Both the position numbers and the translations under genes were made by a program. The notes under the pieces were generated by a model. That model was not told where the DNA came from. It searched no databases and saw only the letters and a list, made by a program, of their open reading frames with translations. Source: Anaerolinea thermophila (GTDB taxonomy: Bacteria > Chloroflexota > Anaerolineae > Anaerolineales > Villigracilaceae). Taken from it: a stretch of DNA of 13,067 nucleotides. Positions 12,845 through 13,067 of the stretch are shown in pieces. Position 1 is the first letter of the stretch. Each line of letters starts with the position of its first letter. Where the stretch lies: assembly GCA_020722305.1 (NCBI GenBank), contig DYLB01000045.1, forward strand, positions 1-13,067, given 5' to 3'.

Positions 12845-12957
12845 CTCGCCGGTGGATAAATCCACCGGCGAGTCGCTGCTAAACCGGCTGAAGCCGGTTG
12901 ACAAGCAGTCGGGTTTACCCGACTTTGTCATCGCAGCCGGGCGATTTATCGCCCGGC
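12845..12957. repeat. Cluster of four different perfect hairpins
   Basis: Four palindromes follow each other. Hairpin 1 is 12845-12872, with 12-bp arms around TAAA. Hairpin 2 is 12882-12899, AACCGGCT and AGCCGGTT around GA. Hairpin 3 is 12907-12924, AGTCGGGT and ACCCGACT around TT. Hairpin 4 is 12936-12957, GCCGGGCGAT and ATCGCCCGGC around TT. Outer complementary pieces also surround hairpin 2 (CTGCT 12876-12880 with AGCAG 12904-12908) and hairpin 4 (CATCGC 12929-12934 with GCGATG 12956-12961). The arms differ in sequence, so it is not a simple tandem repeat or CRISPR array. It lies upstream of the L5 promoter in a non-coding stretch. Confidence 0.8.
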
Positions 12958-13067
12958 GATGGCTGTCAGATGCGTTTTTCCTCCGTTGACTTTGTGTTCT
13001 TTCATGTTTCAAAGATTTTCCGTAGGCATGGCTGAACATTACCAATAAACAAAGCAGGTCTCGAGTC
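12958..13067. other. Non-coding end of window
   Basis: Past the hairpin cluster I see no gene, promoter or RNA I can support. An open frame on the - strand across 12836-13045 reads through the palindromes and is judged spurious. Confidence 0.5.

Noticed and set aside
12845..12957. CRISPR array
   Set aside because: The palindromes differ from one another; there is no constant repeat with unique spacers and no cas gene.
12387..12989. Open frame on the + strand opposite L5 and the hairpin cluster
   Set aside because: It is antisense to L5, and its end is translated from palindromes; no domain is visible.
12836..13045. Short open frame on the - strand at the window end
   Set aside because: It reads straight through the four hairpins, so its residues are repeat-derived, and it has no ribosome-binding site.

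Overview
The window most resembles a member of the Chloroflexota, probably class Anaerolineae. The base composition is GC-rich. Lipoproteins with Thr/Pro-rich linkers followed by NBR1-type Ig-like (FW, four-tryptophan) domains are typical of that group, and the gaps carry many palindromic repeats. This placement is an inference; there is no rRNA or other marker gene here.

The left half (306-5883) is on the + strand. It starts after a palindromic, MITE-like repeat (22-184). A short Wzz-like chain-length protein, an O-antigen ligase/polymerase-family membrane protein and a PAPS-type sulfotransferase follow; together they look like the edge of a surface- or exo-polysaccharide locus whose glycan may be sulfated. 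Next come a membrane-bound NarL-type sensor histidine kinase with a GAF domain and, 4 nt later, an alpha/beta hydrolase. No response regulator is visible.

The right half (5891-12751) is on the - strand and meets the left half tail to tail with only 7 nt between stop codons. In transcription order it holds five paralogous lipoproteins (called L5, L4, L3, L2, L1 below, from right to left), then queG (epoxyqueuosine reductase) and rdgB (XTP/dITP pyrophosphatase). L1, queG and rdgB are packed as an operon (3-nt gap, then a TGATG overlap). The upstream lipoprotein genes are separate units: several have an exact TATAAT box and strong Shine-Dalgarno sequences, and hairpins follow L5, L4 and L3.

The five lipoproteins are the most distinctive content. 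All share a lipobox, a conserved segment of about 20 residues (consensus near DPNAVFTAAAQTVEAQLTQ), a low-complexity Thr/Pro linker, and one FW domain with a conserved Cys pair. They differ in what follows: nothing (L1, L2), a cysteine-containing beta-sandwich-like module (L3), a second Ig-like module (L4), or a DNRLRE/CBM96-like module (L5). This looks like an expanded, modular family of surface-displayed binding proteins.

Beyond 12751 lies a promoter for L5 and a cluster of four different perfect hairpins (12845-12957). Two left-half genes end inside palindromic repeats, which supply their last codons and stop.
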